From positions 186,001 through 250,000 of the forward strand of contig NZ_JBNAFU010000001.1 of the NCBI RefSeq assembly GCF_049800835.1: DNA of 64,000 nucleotides, written 5' to 3'. Each line of letters opens with the position of its first letter. The stretch's first letter is position 1. A program made the position numbers and the translations under genes. Shown here piece after piece: positions 1 through 7,927 of the stretch. This stretch comes from Dinoroseobacter sp049800835. GTDB taxonomy: Bacteria > Pseudomonadota > Alphaproteobacteria > Rhodobacterales > Rhodobacteraceae. The notes under the pieces are model-generated. The model did not search any database. It saw nothing but the letters and a program-made list of their open reading frames with translations, and had not been told where the DNA came from.

Positions 1-1445
1 AGTCCCTCGATATCAAAGGCTGCGCGAGAGACGAAATGCTTGAGTTTTTCAACCGCCTGGGCCGGGCAGATCAGTCCACCTGTGCAACGTCTCACGGCGT
101 CGCCCTCTTCGCGCATGGCAACCGATCCGCATTCCGGGCATGTAACGGGGAATTCGTAGGGCACACTGCCACCCGCCCGCTTGTCCAGATCAACATCCTT
201 GATCTTGGGGATCACATCGCCTGCACGATAGACCTGAACCCAATCGCCAACCCGAATGTCACGCCCGTCGCGGATGTCCGCGCCCTTGCTGTCGCGCCCG
301 GCGATATAGTCTTCGTTGTGGAGTGTCGCGTTGGATACGACAACTCCGCCGACCGTTACCGGCGTCAGCCGCGCAACAGGGCTGAGCGCGCCTGTGCGTC
401 CCACCTGGATGTCAATCGCTTCGAGGCGCGTCCAGGCAAGCTCGGCAGGGAACTTGTGCGCAATGGCCCATCGTGGGGTGGTGGAGCGGAAACCAAGACG
501 ACGCTGGAGGTCAAGCGCATCGACTTTGTAGACGACCCCGTCGATATCATACCCCAAGGTCGCCCGTTGCGCTTCGATCGCGCGGTACTGAGCGATCAGT
601 TCTGCGGGCCCGTCGCAGCGCTTCGTCAACGGGTTGGTCTGGAACCCCAGGGCGGTCAGGCGTGCGATCGCGTCGGCCTGCGTCTCGGCCAGCGGGGCGG
701 AGGTTTCACCCCACGCATAGGCAAAAAACCGCAGCGGGCGTGATCTGGTGATTTCCGCGTCGAGTTGGCGCAAGGACCCGGCTGCGGCATTGCGCGGGTT
801 GGCAAAGGTTTTCGCGCCCTTCGCTTTCTGGGCGGTGTTCAACGCTTCGAAATCCGCATGGCTCATGTAGACTTCGCCGCGCACTTCGAGGATTTCGGGC
901 GCGTCTTCTAGGGTTTCGGGAATATCGGAGATTGTGCACGCATTTGGGGTCACGTTTTCGCCGGTGGTGCCATCGCCCCGTGTGGCCGCTTGCACCAATG
1001 TGCCATGCTCGTACCTGAGGGAAAGCGAAAGCCCGTCAATTTTGGGTTCGGCCGTATAGGCAAGCTCCGCGGTGTCATCCAGTGACAGAAAGCGCCGCAA
1101 TCCGACATCAAAGTCCACGACCTCGGCCTCTTCGAATGCATTCGCAAGCGACATCATGCGTTGTGCATGCGTGACCTTGGCGAATGTCTCGGACACAGGT
1201 GCGCCGATTTGCTCGGTTGGGCTGTCGGCGCGTTTGAGGTGGGGGAACGCGGACTCCAGCGCCGCATTGCGCTGTCTCAGCACATCATATTCGGCGTCCG
1301 AAATTACTGGCGCGTCATCGGTATGGTAGGCTGCATTCGCCTCGGCAAGACGCTTCGCCAGAGCCTCAAGCTCCTGCCTCGCTTCTGCTTCGCTGACTTT
1401 GCCCGGGTCCAACGCCTGGTCTCGTGCTGCCGCAGTGTCTGTCAT
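1..1445 (-). CDS. ligA: NAD-dependent DNA ligase (5' part, cut by window edge)
   Basis: This enzyme seals nicks in duplex DNA using NAD+ during replication and repair. The reading frame runs from an ATG at 1445 off the left edge without a stop, giving 481 residues. The adenylation lysine is visible in the motif EPKIDGLS (K135), followed by the nucleotide-binding motif TRGDGTTGENVT. The OB-fold region follows, and then a four-cysteine zinc finger (CPECG ... CTGGLICPAQ) near residues 448-471. The helix-hairpin-helix and BRCT domains must lie outside the window. ctrA sits upstream on the same strand, separated by a 145-bp gap that holds a strong hairpin. The identification is secure. Confidence 0.96.
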   Translation of the reverse strand, partial: MTDTAAARDQALDPGKVSEAEARQELEALAKRLAEANAAYHTDDAPVISDAEYDVLRQRNAALESAFPHLKRADSPTEQIGAPVSETFAKVTHAQRMMSLANAFEEAEVVDFDVGLRRFLSLDDTAELAYTAEPKIDGLSLSLRYEHGTLVQAATRGDGTTGENVTPNACTISDIPETLEDAPEILEVRGEVYMSHADFEALNTAQKAKGAKTFANPRNAAAGSLRQLDAEITRSRPLRFFAYAWGETSAPLAETQADAIARLTALGFQTNPLTKRCDGPAELIAQYRAIEAQRATLGYDIDGVVYKVDALDLQRRLGFRSTTPRWAIAHKFPAELAWTRLEAIDIQVGRTGALSPVARLTPVTVGGVVVSNATLHNEDYIAGRDSKGADIRDGRDIRVGDWVQVYRAGDVIPKIKDVDLDKRAGGSVPYEFPVTCPECGSVAMREEGDAVRRCTGGLICPAQAVEKLKHFVSRAAFDIEG

Positions 1446-1523
1446 GCCCTGCCCCACCCTGTCTTGCACCAAGGTTTAGCAGTCCCGCTCCGGACGTCCA
1501 CAACCGTTTGGTCTGAAACGCTT

Positions 1524-1546
1524 CGGGCTCCGATAGACGGAGCCCG
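1524..1546. terminator. Perfect 9-bp hairpin between ctrA and ligA
   Basis: The sequence CGGGCTCCG, a 5-base loop ATAGA and CGGAGCCCG form an uninterrupted stem downstream of the ctrA stop and upstream of ligA. Neither strand has a following T-tract, so it is not a canonical intrinsic terminator. It may end ctrA transcription with a helper factor or protect the mRNA 3' end. This role is inferred from position only. Confidence 0.5.
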
Positions 1547-1590
1547 GCAGGGGATGGACGATCGGAATGTCGCCGTAGGGGAAAGGTGCG

Positions 1591-2304
1591 CTACCCGGCT
1601 GCGCTCTGGATCGTGGGAAGGCTGGAGGTTTCAGGGTCGCGCAGCACATAGCCGCGTCCCCAGACCGTTTCGATGTAGTTCTCACCACCCGTTGCCTGGC
1701 TAAGCTTCTTCCGCAGCTTGCAGATGAACACGTCGATGATCTTGAGTTCCGGTTCGTCCATGCCGCCATAAAGGTGGTTCAGAAACATCTCTTTCGTAAG
1801 GGTGGTGCCCTTGCGAAGCGAGAGCAGTTCGAGGATCTGATACTCCTTGCCGGTCAGATGCACCTGCGCCCCCTCCGCCTCGACCGTCTTGGCATCGAGG
1901 TTGACCGCAATCTGGCCGGTCTGGATGATCGATTGTGAGTGTCCTTTGGATCGCCGAATGATCGCGTGGATCCGAGCAATCAGTTCCTCTCGGTGGAACG
2001 GTTTCGTAAGATAGTCATCCGCCCCGAAGCCAAAGCCCTTGATCTTGCTTTCGGTATTGTCCGCGCCCGACAGGATCAGGATCGGTGTTTCGATCCGTGC
2101 AAGCCTGATCTGGCGCAGCACTTCGTGCCCGGTCATGTCCGGCAGGCCGAGATCGAGGAGGATCAGATCGTAGTCGTACAGCTTCGCAAGATCGATCCCC
2201 TCCTCCCCCATGGCCGTCACGTAGACGTTCAGGTTCGCATGGGTCAGCATCATTTCAATGCTCTTGGCGGTCGTCGGGTCGTCCTCAATCAAAAGGATGC
2301 GCAT
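1591..2304 (-). CDS. ctrA: Cell-cycle master response regulator CtrA
   Basis: CtrA is an OmpR-type response regulator that controls cell-cycle, motility and, in Rhodobacterales, gene-transfer-agent functions through the CckA-ChpT phosphorelay. The 237-residue product has a receiver domain (about 1-120) with the acidic pocket E7-D8-D9, phospho-acceptor D51 in LLDLGLPDM and K in TKPFHREEL. A winged-helix DNA-binding domain follows (about 130-230, ending VWGRGYVLRDP). The ATG at 2304 was chosen over the TTG at 2307 because CtrA proteins start MR-LLIEDD; a GGAGA motif lies 8-12 bases upstream. A CtrA-type box upstream suggests autoregulation, and sciP, encoding its inhibitor, precedes it on the same strand. 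Confidence 0.97.
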   Translation of the reverse strand: MRILLIEDDPTTAKSIEMMLTHANLNVYVTAMGEEGIDLAKLYDYDLILLDLGLPDMTGHEVLRQIRLARIETPILILSGADNTESKIKGFGFGADDYLTKPFHREELIARIHAIIRRSKGHSQSIIQTGQIAVNLDAKTVEAEGAQVHLTGKEYQILELLSLRKGTTLTKEMFLNHLYGGMDEPELKIIDVFICKLRKKLSQATGGENYIETVWGRGYVLRDPETSSLPTIQSAAG

Positions 2305-2356
2305 CAATCTGTCTCCGCTAGGCGATGGTGTTAACCGTTACTGTGAACAACAATGG

Positions 2357-2371
2357 TTAACTGTCGGTTAC
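2357..2371. promoter_or_regulatory. CtrA-type binding box upstream of ctrA
   Basis: TTAA, seven bases and TTAC match the alphaproteobacterial CtrA consensus TTAA-N7-TTAA at seven of the eight fixed positions. It lies about 53-67 bp upstream of the ctrA start codon, in the 92-bp gap after sciP. This is where autoregulation would be expected; binding itself is inferred. Confidence 0.65.
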
Positions 2372-2396
2372 CTTGAGACAGGTTAATACTAACAAC

Positions 2397-2675
2397 CTAA
2401 GGTTGTCTATACTCCTGTAGCCGCGTCGCTTTGAGCGCTTTAAGCCCATGCTTTTCTACAGCTTTCGCCCATGAGGAGAGTTCCTCATCAGACAGGCCGT
2501 ACAACTCACACGCGTCCTTGCTGGAAATAAGGCCGCTTGCGACTCCCTTTACAACCGCTGCCTTTCGGCTGGCTACCCACCGGGTTGTGGTCGGTTCCGG
2601 CAAATCGGACCGCGTCATCATTGACCCGTCCGGCAGTTTGACGGATACCGGGCCTCGCTCTCGTTTCACATACAT
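2397..2675 (-). CDS. sciP: SciP-family CtrA inhibitor (DUF1153)
   Basis: This small helix-turn-helix protein binds CtrA at promoters and blocks recruitment of RNA polymerase (known from Caulobacter). The product is 92 residues, starting MYVKRERG. It holds the family signatures LPDG...MTRSDLP, RWVASRKAAVV and the C-terminal helix LSDEELSSWAKAVEKHGLKALKATRLQEYR. The ATG at 2675 was chosen because it matches the family N-terminus and has a GAGGGG stretch just upstream. An upstream TTG would add 14 unconserved residues. It lies directly upstream of ctrA on the same strand, so inhibitor and target could be co-regulated. Confidence 0.92.
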   Translation of the reverse strand: MYVKRERGPVSVKLPDGSMMTRSDLPEPTTTRWVASRKAAVVKGVASGLISSKDACELYGLSDEELSSWAKAVEKHGLKALKATRLQEYRQP

Positions 2676-2723
2676 AGTCCACCCCTCGCTTCCTTCGCAT
2701 GGCGCCAGTGTCGTCAATGCCCC

Positions 2724-2738
2724 TTAATCAACGGTGAA
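2724..2738. promoter_or_regulatory. Degenerate CtrA half-site pair upstream of sciP
   Basis: TTAA-N7-TGAA (read on the minus strand as TTCA-N7-TTAA) lies in the divergent sciP/mnmA promoter region. Only one arm matches the CtrA consensus. Its placement before sciP, a CtrA-linked gene in other species, is the only other support. Confidence 0.25.
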
Positions 2739-2747
2739 ATCGCGGGG

Positions 2748-2775
2748 TTGAGAACGAAGCGGATTTTCCTATATT
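2748..2775 (+). promoter_or_regulatory. Sigma-70-type promoter for mnmA
   Basis: TTGAGA and TATATT are separated by 16 bp and end 25 bp before the mnmA ATG. An AGGAGA ribosome-binding site follows at about 2789-2794. Both hexamers are close to the housekeeping consensus. Confidence 0.6.
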
Positions 2776-2800
2776 TCGAACGACTTTCAGGAGATCCGAA

Positions 2801-3967
2801 ATGGCTGTGCCAGCTTCCACAGAGGCACCCTCAGGGGACGTGCCGCTTAACTCGCTTGGCTTTGCCAAGGCGCCCGCGGACACGCGCGTGGTCGTTGCGA
2901 TGTCCGGGGGGGTCGACAGCTCCGTCGTGGCCGCCCAACTCGCATCCGAAGGCTATGACGTGGTGGGCGTGACGTTACAGCTTTATGATCACGGCGCGGC
3001 GCTGGCCAAAAAAGGCGCGTGTTGTGCAGGACGCGATATTCACGACGCGCGGCGCGTTGCCGAGGAAATGGGGTTTCCGCATTACGTGCTGGACTATGAA
3101 AACACGTTCCGTGAGGCCGTGATCGACGAGTTTGCCGACAGCTACCTTGCCGGGGCGACACCTGTCCCCTGCATCCGCTGTAACGAGCGGGTAAAGTTCA
3201 AGGACCTGCTTGAGACCGCGCGCGATCTGGACGCCGACTGCATGGCGACGGGTCACTACATCCAGCGCAAAGTTGGTGCCACCAAGGCCGAACTGCATTC
3301 CGCCGCGGATGCCACGCGCGACCAATCGTATTTCCTGTTCTCGACCACGCAAGAGCAACTCGACTACCTGCGTTTCCCCTTGGGGCACCTGACGTCCAAG
3401 GCAGAGACCCGTGCGCTTGCAGCGAAATACGGGCTGGGCGTGGCCGACAAGCCCGACAGCCAGGACATCTGTTTTGTCCCGAACGGCGACTACGCGGCGG
3501 TGATCGAAAAGCTGCGTCCCGGAGCCGCCGATCCGGGAGAGATCGTGGACATGGACGGAACTGTGCTGGCCCGGCATGACGGGGTCATCCACTACACGAT
3601 CGGACAACGCCGTGGACTGGGCATCGGAGGGCTGTCCACGCCGCTCTATGTTGTCAAGCTCGACCCGGACACCCGGCGTGTGATCGTCGGACCGAAAGAG
3701 GCGCTTTCGACGCGCGTCATACCCGTGCGCGAGATCAACTGGCTGGGAGACACACCTCTGACAAGCCAGCCGGAGTGGCATGTCGGGGTCAAGGTTCGCT
3801 CAACCCGCCCGCCGCGTGACGCGGTCATCCGGCCCATCTCGGACACAGAGGCCGAGGTCGAACTGATCAGTCCCGAAGAAGGTATTTCGCCCGGGCAGGC
3901 CTGCGTCTTCTACGATACCGACAGCAGCCGCATATTTGGGGGTGGCTGGATCTGGCGCGGTTACTGA
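2801..3967 (+). CDS. mnmA: tRNA-specific 2-thiouridylase MnmA
   Basis: MnmA thiolates U34 of Lys, Glu and Gln tRNAs in the cytoplasm using ATP and a persulfide relay. The 388-residue product carries the PP-loop SGGVDSS (35-41) and the RDQSYFLF motif. The two catalytic cysteines are C127 in CNERVKF and C224 in DSQDICFV. A C-terminal beta-barrel region includes YTIGQRRGLGI. The N-terminus has about 28 extra residues before the PP-loop region compared with short family members, which is common in this order. The ATG is preceded by AGGAGA at suitable spacing. It ends in a 7-bp tail-to-tail overlap with lpxB. Confidence 0.97.
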   Translation: MAVPASTEAPSGDVPLNSLGFAKAPADTRVVVAMSGGVDSSVVAAQLASEGYDVVGVTLQLYDHGAALAKKGACCAGRDIHDARRVAEEMGFPHYVLDYENTFREAVIDEFADSYLAGATPVPCIRCNERVKFKDLLETARDLDADCMATGHYIQRKVGATKAELHSAADATRDQSYFLFSTTQEQLDYLRFPLGHLTSKAETRALAAKYGLGVADKPDSQDICFVPNGDYAAVIEKLRPGAADPGEIVDMDGTVLARHDGVIHYTIGQRRGLGIGGLSTPLYVVKLDPDTRRVIVGPKEALSTRVIPVREINWLGDTPLTSQPEWHVGVKVRSTRPPRDAVIRPISDTEAEVELISPEEGISPGQACVFYDTDSSRIFGGGWIWRGY

Positions 3968-5109
3968 GCGCCGCTCAGCACGGCGCGCGCCGCACGCAGA
4001 CCCGGTGCCTCCCCACCCTGCCCCAGCAGGACCATCGTCCGCCGCATCGCGTTCATTTGCGTCTCGCGCGCGGGGGCATCCGTCAGCAGTTTCAGCAGCG
4101 CCGGTGCGATGGCGCTTGCGGTGCAGTTCTTGCCAAGAAACTCGGGGATGGCGCGGGTGTCCGACACCAGATTTACCAGCGTCACGGTGTCGACTTTCAA
4201 CAACGCGCCGATCAGCCATCGTGACAGGATATTCATGTCATAGGCGATGACCATTGGCGTCGCGCTGGCCGCAAGTTCCAGCGACACGGTGCCTGATGCG
4301 GCAAGCGCAACATTGGCAGCGGCAAACCCTGCGGCCTTGTCAGCTGAAGCATCTGACGGGATGAGGATCGGCGCACCGGGCCATTCGGATGTCAGGTCTG
4401 CAACAAGGTCATGCGTATGCTGAACGGTCGGAACGATCACGCGCATCGCGGGCTTGTCACGCACGACGGCCGCCAGCACCTCGCCGAAGATCGGCGCGAG
4501 ACGGGAAATCTCGCCCCGGCGCGAGCCAGGTAAGGCGAGGATCAAGGGCGTGTCTGCGGGAATGCTCTGGGCGTTGCGGAATGCCGCCGCCTCTGCATCG
4601 CTCGCCGTTCTTTCAGCGACCACGGGATGCCCGACGAAATGTGCCTTCATACCAGCGGCCTCCATGTACGGAGGCTCGAACGGGAACAGACACAGCACTT
4701 CGTCGATCATCTTTGCCATCTTGGCCGCGCGTTTGGGGCGCCATGCCCAAACGGTGGGCGCGACGTAGTGCACGGTGCGGATGTCAGCTGCGGCCTTGAC
4801 CCGCCTTGCGACCCGCAGGCAGAAATCCGGGCTGTCGATGGTGATCAAAACATCCGGTTTCTCGGCCACGATTGTGGTGGCGGTTTCATCAATTCGGCTC
4901 ATCAGGTGGCGATACTTCGGCAGTACCTCTGCAATGCCCATCACCGACAGTTCAGACATCTCGAAGCGGCTTGTCAGTCCCTCGGAGATCATGTCCGGTC
5001 CACCGATGCCTGCAAACTCGACCTCCGGAACCAGTGTTTTCAGACCGCGCATCAAAGCGCCGCCAAGCCGGTCGCCAGACGGCTCTCCGGCAACGACAAA
5101 AACGCGCAT
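3961..5109 (-). CDS. lpxB: Lipid-A-disaccharide synthase
   Basis: LpxB is a GT19-family glycosyltransferase that joins UDP-2,3-diacylglucosamine and lipid X to form the lipid A disaccharide at the inner membrane. The 382-residue product begins MRVFVVAGEPSGDRLGG, the typical N-terminus, and contains VAPTVWAWRPKRA and LALPGSRRGEI. A much longer open frame to 5508 exists but runs through lpxI coding sequence and is rejected. Its ATG overlaps the lpxI stop by one base (TGATG), so translation is probably coupled. It is the last gene of the envelope block. Confidence 0.97.
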   Translation of the reverse strand: MRVFVVAGEPSGDRLGGALMRGLKTLVPEVEFAGIGGPDMISEGLTSRFEMSELSVMGIAEVLPKYRHLMSRIDETATTIVAEKPDVLITIDSPDFCLRVARRVKAAADIRTVHYVAPTVWAWRPKRAAKMAKMIDEVLCLFPFEPPYMEAAGMKAHFVGHPVVAERTASDAEAAAFRNAQSIPADTPLILALPGSRRGEISRLAPIFGEVLAAVVRDKPAMRVIVPTVQHTHDLVADLTSEWPGAPILIPSDASADKAAGFAAANVALAASGTVSLELAASATPMVIAYDMNILSRWLIGALLKVDTVTLVNLVSDTRAIPEFLGKNCTASAIAPALLKLLTDAPARETQMNAMRRTMVLLGQGGEAPGLRAARAVLSGAQ

Positions 5110-5909
5110 CAGGGCATGCTCCAGAGCGACAGACCCGCATTCCTTGCGGCCGTGATGACCTCGGACTTGTCCAGTATCAGAACATGCCCCGCCTGCACGG
5201 AAATCCCGGACAAGCCCGCCGCTTTTGCCGCGCTGACGGTTTCTGGTCCGATTGCAGGCATATCGATCCGCAAGTCCTGATCCGGCTTTGCGCGTTTGAT
5301 GAACACGCCTCCGGGCGGCGGCGACACTGCCGCGCGGCTTTGTGCGACGAAGCCGAGCATGGCATCCGTGCCCTGCAGCGTCTCGACCCCGAGGCACTGA
5401 CCTCCGGCAACAACACAGCCCTGTCCGATATCGAGCGTCCCAAGGGTTGCCAGGATTTCCTTTCCACGTGCCGCATCCGTGAGGTCGGTATCGGTCGGTG
5501 ACCCGCAAACCACTCCTTCTGCCACGACCAGATCAGGGGCAAGGTCATGTGCGCCGCGCACTTTCAGCCCCGCCTCTTCGAAAATCGCGATGACTTCCCG
5601 CAGCAGGCGATCGTCGCCGTGTTGCAAGACCGCCATCAAGCGGGGAACCAACGGAAGGCTCAAAGGGTGCAACTTGGCCACATCGATGGGGGGCCGGTGC
5701 ATGGCCCCGGCAAAACATACCTCTGTGACGCCCGCCTCTGCGAGATCCGATAGAACCTTGCCCAAGGCTTCAACCCGAAAACTGATGACGTCAGGCAGGT
5801 CAGGCTCGTACCCCTCAAGGGACAGCACGCGGAAGGGTGTCCCGGCGGTGGTCAGCGCGTCGGCGAGGGTGACGGGCAGTGCGCCCTTGCCTGCGATCAA
5901 GGCCAGCAT
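5109..5909 (-). CDS. lpxI: UDP-2,3-diacylglucosamine pyrophosphatase LpxI
   Basis: LpxI (DUF1009 family) hydrolyses UDP-2,3-diacylglucosamine to lipid X, replacing LpxH in alphaproteobacteria. The 266-residue product begins MLALIAGKGALPVTLADAL. It also shows CFAGAMHRP, the DDRLLREVIAIFEEAGLKVRGAHD region, the AGGQCLGVETLQGTDAML motif and C-terminal DMPAIGPETV. It is joined to lpxA upstream and lpxB downstream by one-base TGATG overlaps. Its placement between lpxA and lpxB, where no lpxH is present, fits the assignment. Confidence 0.95.
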   Translation of the reverse strand: MLALIAGKGALPVTLADALTTAGTPFRVLSLEGYEPDLPDVISFRVEALGKVLSDLAEAGVTEVCFAGAMHRPPIDVAKLHPLSLPLVPRLMAVLQHGDDRLLREVIAIFEEAGLKVRGAHDLAPDLVVAEGVVCGSPTDTDLTDAARGKEILATLGTLDIGQGCVVAGGQCLGVETLQGTDAMLGFVAQSRAAVSPPPGGVFIKRAKPDQDLRIDMPAIGPETVSAAKAAGLSGISVQAGHVLILDKSEVITAARNAGLSLWSMP

Positions 5910-6709
5910 CAGCGCGGTGTCAGGAAAGAGCGGTCGGTTTCCGCGACGATAAAGGATACGATTTCGCGCACGTATTCGCTTTCGGTTTCGTCACCAAGGC
6001 GCTTGGCTCGGTCCACGAAGGCGCCCTCGCCCTGCGCAAGCATCTGAAAGGCAGCGCGCAGCGCTGTTATGTCCGCGCGCGTGACCCCGCGGCGCTTCAG
6101 ACCAACGAGATTCAGCCCGTGCAACTCGCCACGCGGGGCCTGTACGAGGCCGTAGGGGATCACGTCATTTGTCACCATGGTCACCGCACCAATGATCGCG
6201 CCCTTGCCGATGCGGACCCATTGGTGGATGCCCGACTGGCCGCCGACGATCACATCATCGCCCAGCACACAGTGTCCGGCGACAGCGGCGTTGTTCACGA
6301 GGATCACACGGTTGCCGATCTGCGCGTCATGGGCGACGTGGCACCCTGCCATGAAGAGCCCGTCATCACCGACGCGCGTTACGCCGCCGCCACCTTCGGT
6401 CCCGGTGTTCATGGTCACGTATTCGCGGATCCTATTGCGCGCGCCGATTTCAAGTTTCGATCGCTCGCCCGCGAACTTCAGATCCTGCGGAATCTCCCCG
6501 ATGGAGGCGAACGGAAAGATCACCGTCTCGTCCCCCACATCCGTCCATCCGGTCACCACCACATGGCTCTTGAGGACAACATCTCGACCAAGCGTCACTT
6601 CGGAGCCCACGATGCAGAACGGACCGATGCGGCAACCGGCTCCGATCCTGGCGCCATCCTCCACGACAGCGCTGGCATGCACCGTGGCGGTAGGATCGAC
6701 CCCGCTCAT
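5909..6709 (-). CDS. lpxA: UDP-N-acetylglucosamine acyltransferase LpxA
   Basis: LpxA performs the first lipid A step, transfer of a hydroxyacyl chain from acyl carrier protein to UDP-GlcNAc. The 266-residue protein shows the left-handed beta-helix hexapeptide pattern over residues 1-190. The catalytic histidine region is CHVAHD (H127 by alignment to E. coli H125), and a C-terminal helical domain follows. Its start overlaps the fabZ stop by four bases (ATGA). The set fabZ-lpxA-lpxI-lpxB forms a tightly coupled operon. Confidence 0.97.
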   Translation of the reverse strand: MSGVDPTATVHASAVVEDGARIGAGCRIGPFCIVGSEVTLGRDVVLKSHVVVTGWTDVGDETVIFPFASIGEIPQDLKFAGERSKLEIGARNRIREYVTMNTGTEGGGGVTRVGDDGLFMAGCHVAHDAQIGNRVILVNNAAVAGHCVLGDDVIVGGQSGIHQWVRIGKGAIIGAVTMVTNDVIPYGLVQAPRGELHGLNLVGLKRRGVTRADITALRAAFQMLAQGEGAFVDRAKRLGDETESEYVREIVSFIVAETDRSFLTPR

Positions 6710-7191
6710 GCGTCTTCCTTGGGCAAATCCATCATCGCTGTGAACTCTGCCTCGGCAGCCATTTCACCGTCTACGCTGGCAACCCCGCGGAACTTCCAGA
6801 CCTTACCGCCGGGCTTGCCCCGGGTGGCGTTGACCTGAAGCTCCAGAACATCGCCGGGTCCTACCTTGCGGCGGAATTTGCAGCCGTCGATGGCCATGAA
6901 GTAGACGAGCAACTCCTTGTCCGCCATGTCCGCCGACACGCCGACCATCACGGCTGCGGTCTGGGCCAGTGCCTCGATGATCAGCACTCCAGGCATGATC
7001 GGTTCACTGGGGAAATGCCCGGTGAAGTGTGGCTCGTTCATGGTCACGTTCTTGATGCCCTTGGCGGCTGAAAACCGTTCGATATCAACCACCTTGTCAA
7101 CAAGCAGAAAAGGATAGCGATGCGGTATGATCCTTTGGATCAGTCCGATATCGGCAACGACAGGCAGGGCGGTATCAACAGTATCGGACAT
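6706..7191 (-). CDS. fabZ: 3-hydroxyacyl-ACP dehydratase FabZ
   Basis: FabZ dehydrates hydroxyacyl-ACP in fatty-acid elongation and competes with LpxA for the same substrate pool, which is why the two genes are usually linked. The 161-residue hot-dog fold protein has IPHRYPFLLVD, the catalytic H59 in EPHFTGHFP and E73 in GVLIIEALAQ. The ATG at 7191 was chosen for its AGGAAGA ribosome-binding site and family N-terminus; the open frame extends further upstream to 7446 through skp sequence and is not coding there. Confidence 0.96.
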   Translation of the reverse strand: MSDTVDTALPVVADIGLIQRIIPHRYPFLLVDKVVDIERFSAAKGIKNVTMNEPHFTGHFPSEPIMPGVLIIEALAQTAAVMVGVSADMADKELLVYFMAIDGCKFRRKVGPGDVLELQVNATRGKPGGKVWKFRGVASVDGEMAAEAEFTAMMDLPKEDA

Positions 7192-7276
7192 TGTCTTCCT
7201 TAATTCGGCGCGTTTCGTGTAGCCTATCTCTGTGGCTAACAAGCGACTTTCTCGCTGGCAAGTTCTCAAGCTGGTC

Positions 7277-7924
7277 CTATTGCGGGGTCGGAAGCTGGAC
7301 GTCCGGCGCAGGTGTCTCGGGATCCGCGTTGAAATCCGGCGGCATCCCGACGGGAGACTGGTCAGTCGGCCGGTTCGGTCGGGGCTGAGGAGAGACGCGC
7401 GCACCCAACGCGTCATCGATCCTGCGAATGGCTTCGTCCGTGACATTCACCCGGTCGTCCGACAGAAAAATCTGGCGCTGGTCCAGAATGACGTAAGCCC
7501 CGTAATCCGCCATCAAACCACCCAGGATCGGCAGCGCCGCGTCCAGAAACGATCGCCGCTCCGCATCCCGCCGCTCTGCAATGATACGGGCCTTTCGGTC
7601 CTGCTCAGTCCGCAATTCGGTGACCCGCGCGTCAAACGCGTTGGCGGCGTCGCGAAACACGTCGGGCGTCATTTCGGGGCGCTGCTCGGTCAAAAGGCGT
7701 TCTTCATCGGTGAGCATCTGTTCGATCTGGCGATTTTCTTCCGCAAGCGCTCTGGAGGCCGCTTCCAACTCCTCGCTCAGACGCAGGCCAAACACGGTCT
7801 CTGAGAGGAGCCGCTCCTGATCGATGATGACAACGCTGCTGCGCGGACGCTCCTGCGCGTGCAACGCATGGGCCGCCAGGCCAAGTCCGAGGGCGAGCAA
7901 GGTGCGGCGGAGCATGCAACGCAT
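7277..7924 (-). CDS. OmpH/Skp-family periplasmic chaperone
   Basis: Skp-type chaperones hold unfolded outer-membrane proteins in the periplasm before BamA inserts them. The 215-residue product has a signal peptide (about 1-23, cleavage near AHALHAQ). A long charged coiled-coil region follows (about 45-130, rich in E/R/A) and then a compact beta segment with YVILDQRQIFLSDDRVNVTD. A proline-rich tail closes it. It starts 3 bp after bamA ends, and bamA-skp-fabZ is the normal order. The start at 7915 is an alternative. Sequence conservation in this family is low, so gene order carries part of the call. Confidence 0.88.
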   Translation of the reverse strand: MRCMLRRTLLALGLGLAAHALHAQERPRSSVVIIDQERLLSETVFGLRLSEELEAASRALAEENRQIEQMLTDEERLLTEQRPEMTPDVFRDAANAFDARVTELRTEQDRKARIIAERRDAERRSFLDAALPILGGLMADYGAYVILDQRQIFLSDDRVNVTDEAIRRIDDALGARVSPQPRPNRPTDQSPVGMPPDFNADPETPAPDVQLPTPQ

Positions 7925-7927
7925 CCG

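Noticed and set aside
5110..5508. N-terminal extension of lpxB by about 130 codons
   Set aside because: The extension runs through lpxI coding sequence in another frame, and LpxB homologues start at the MRVFVVAGEPSGD segment.
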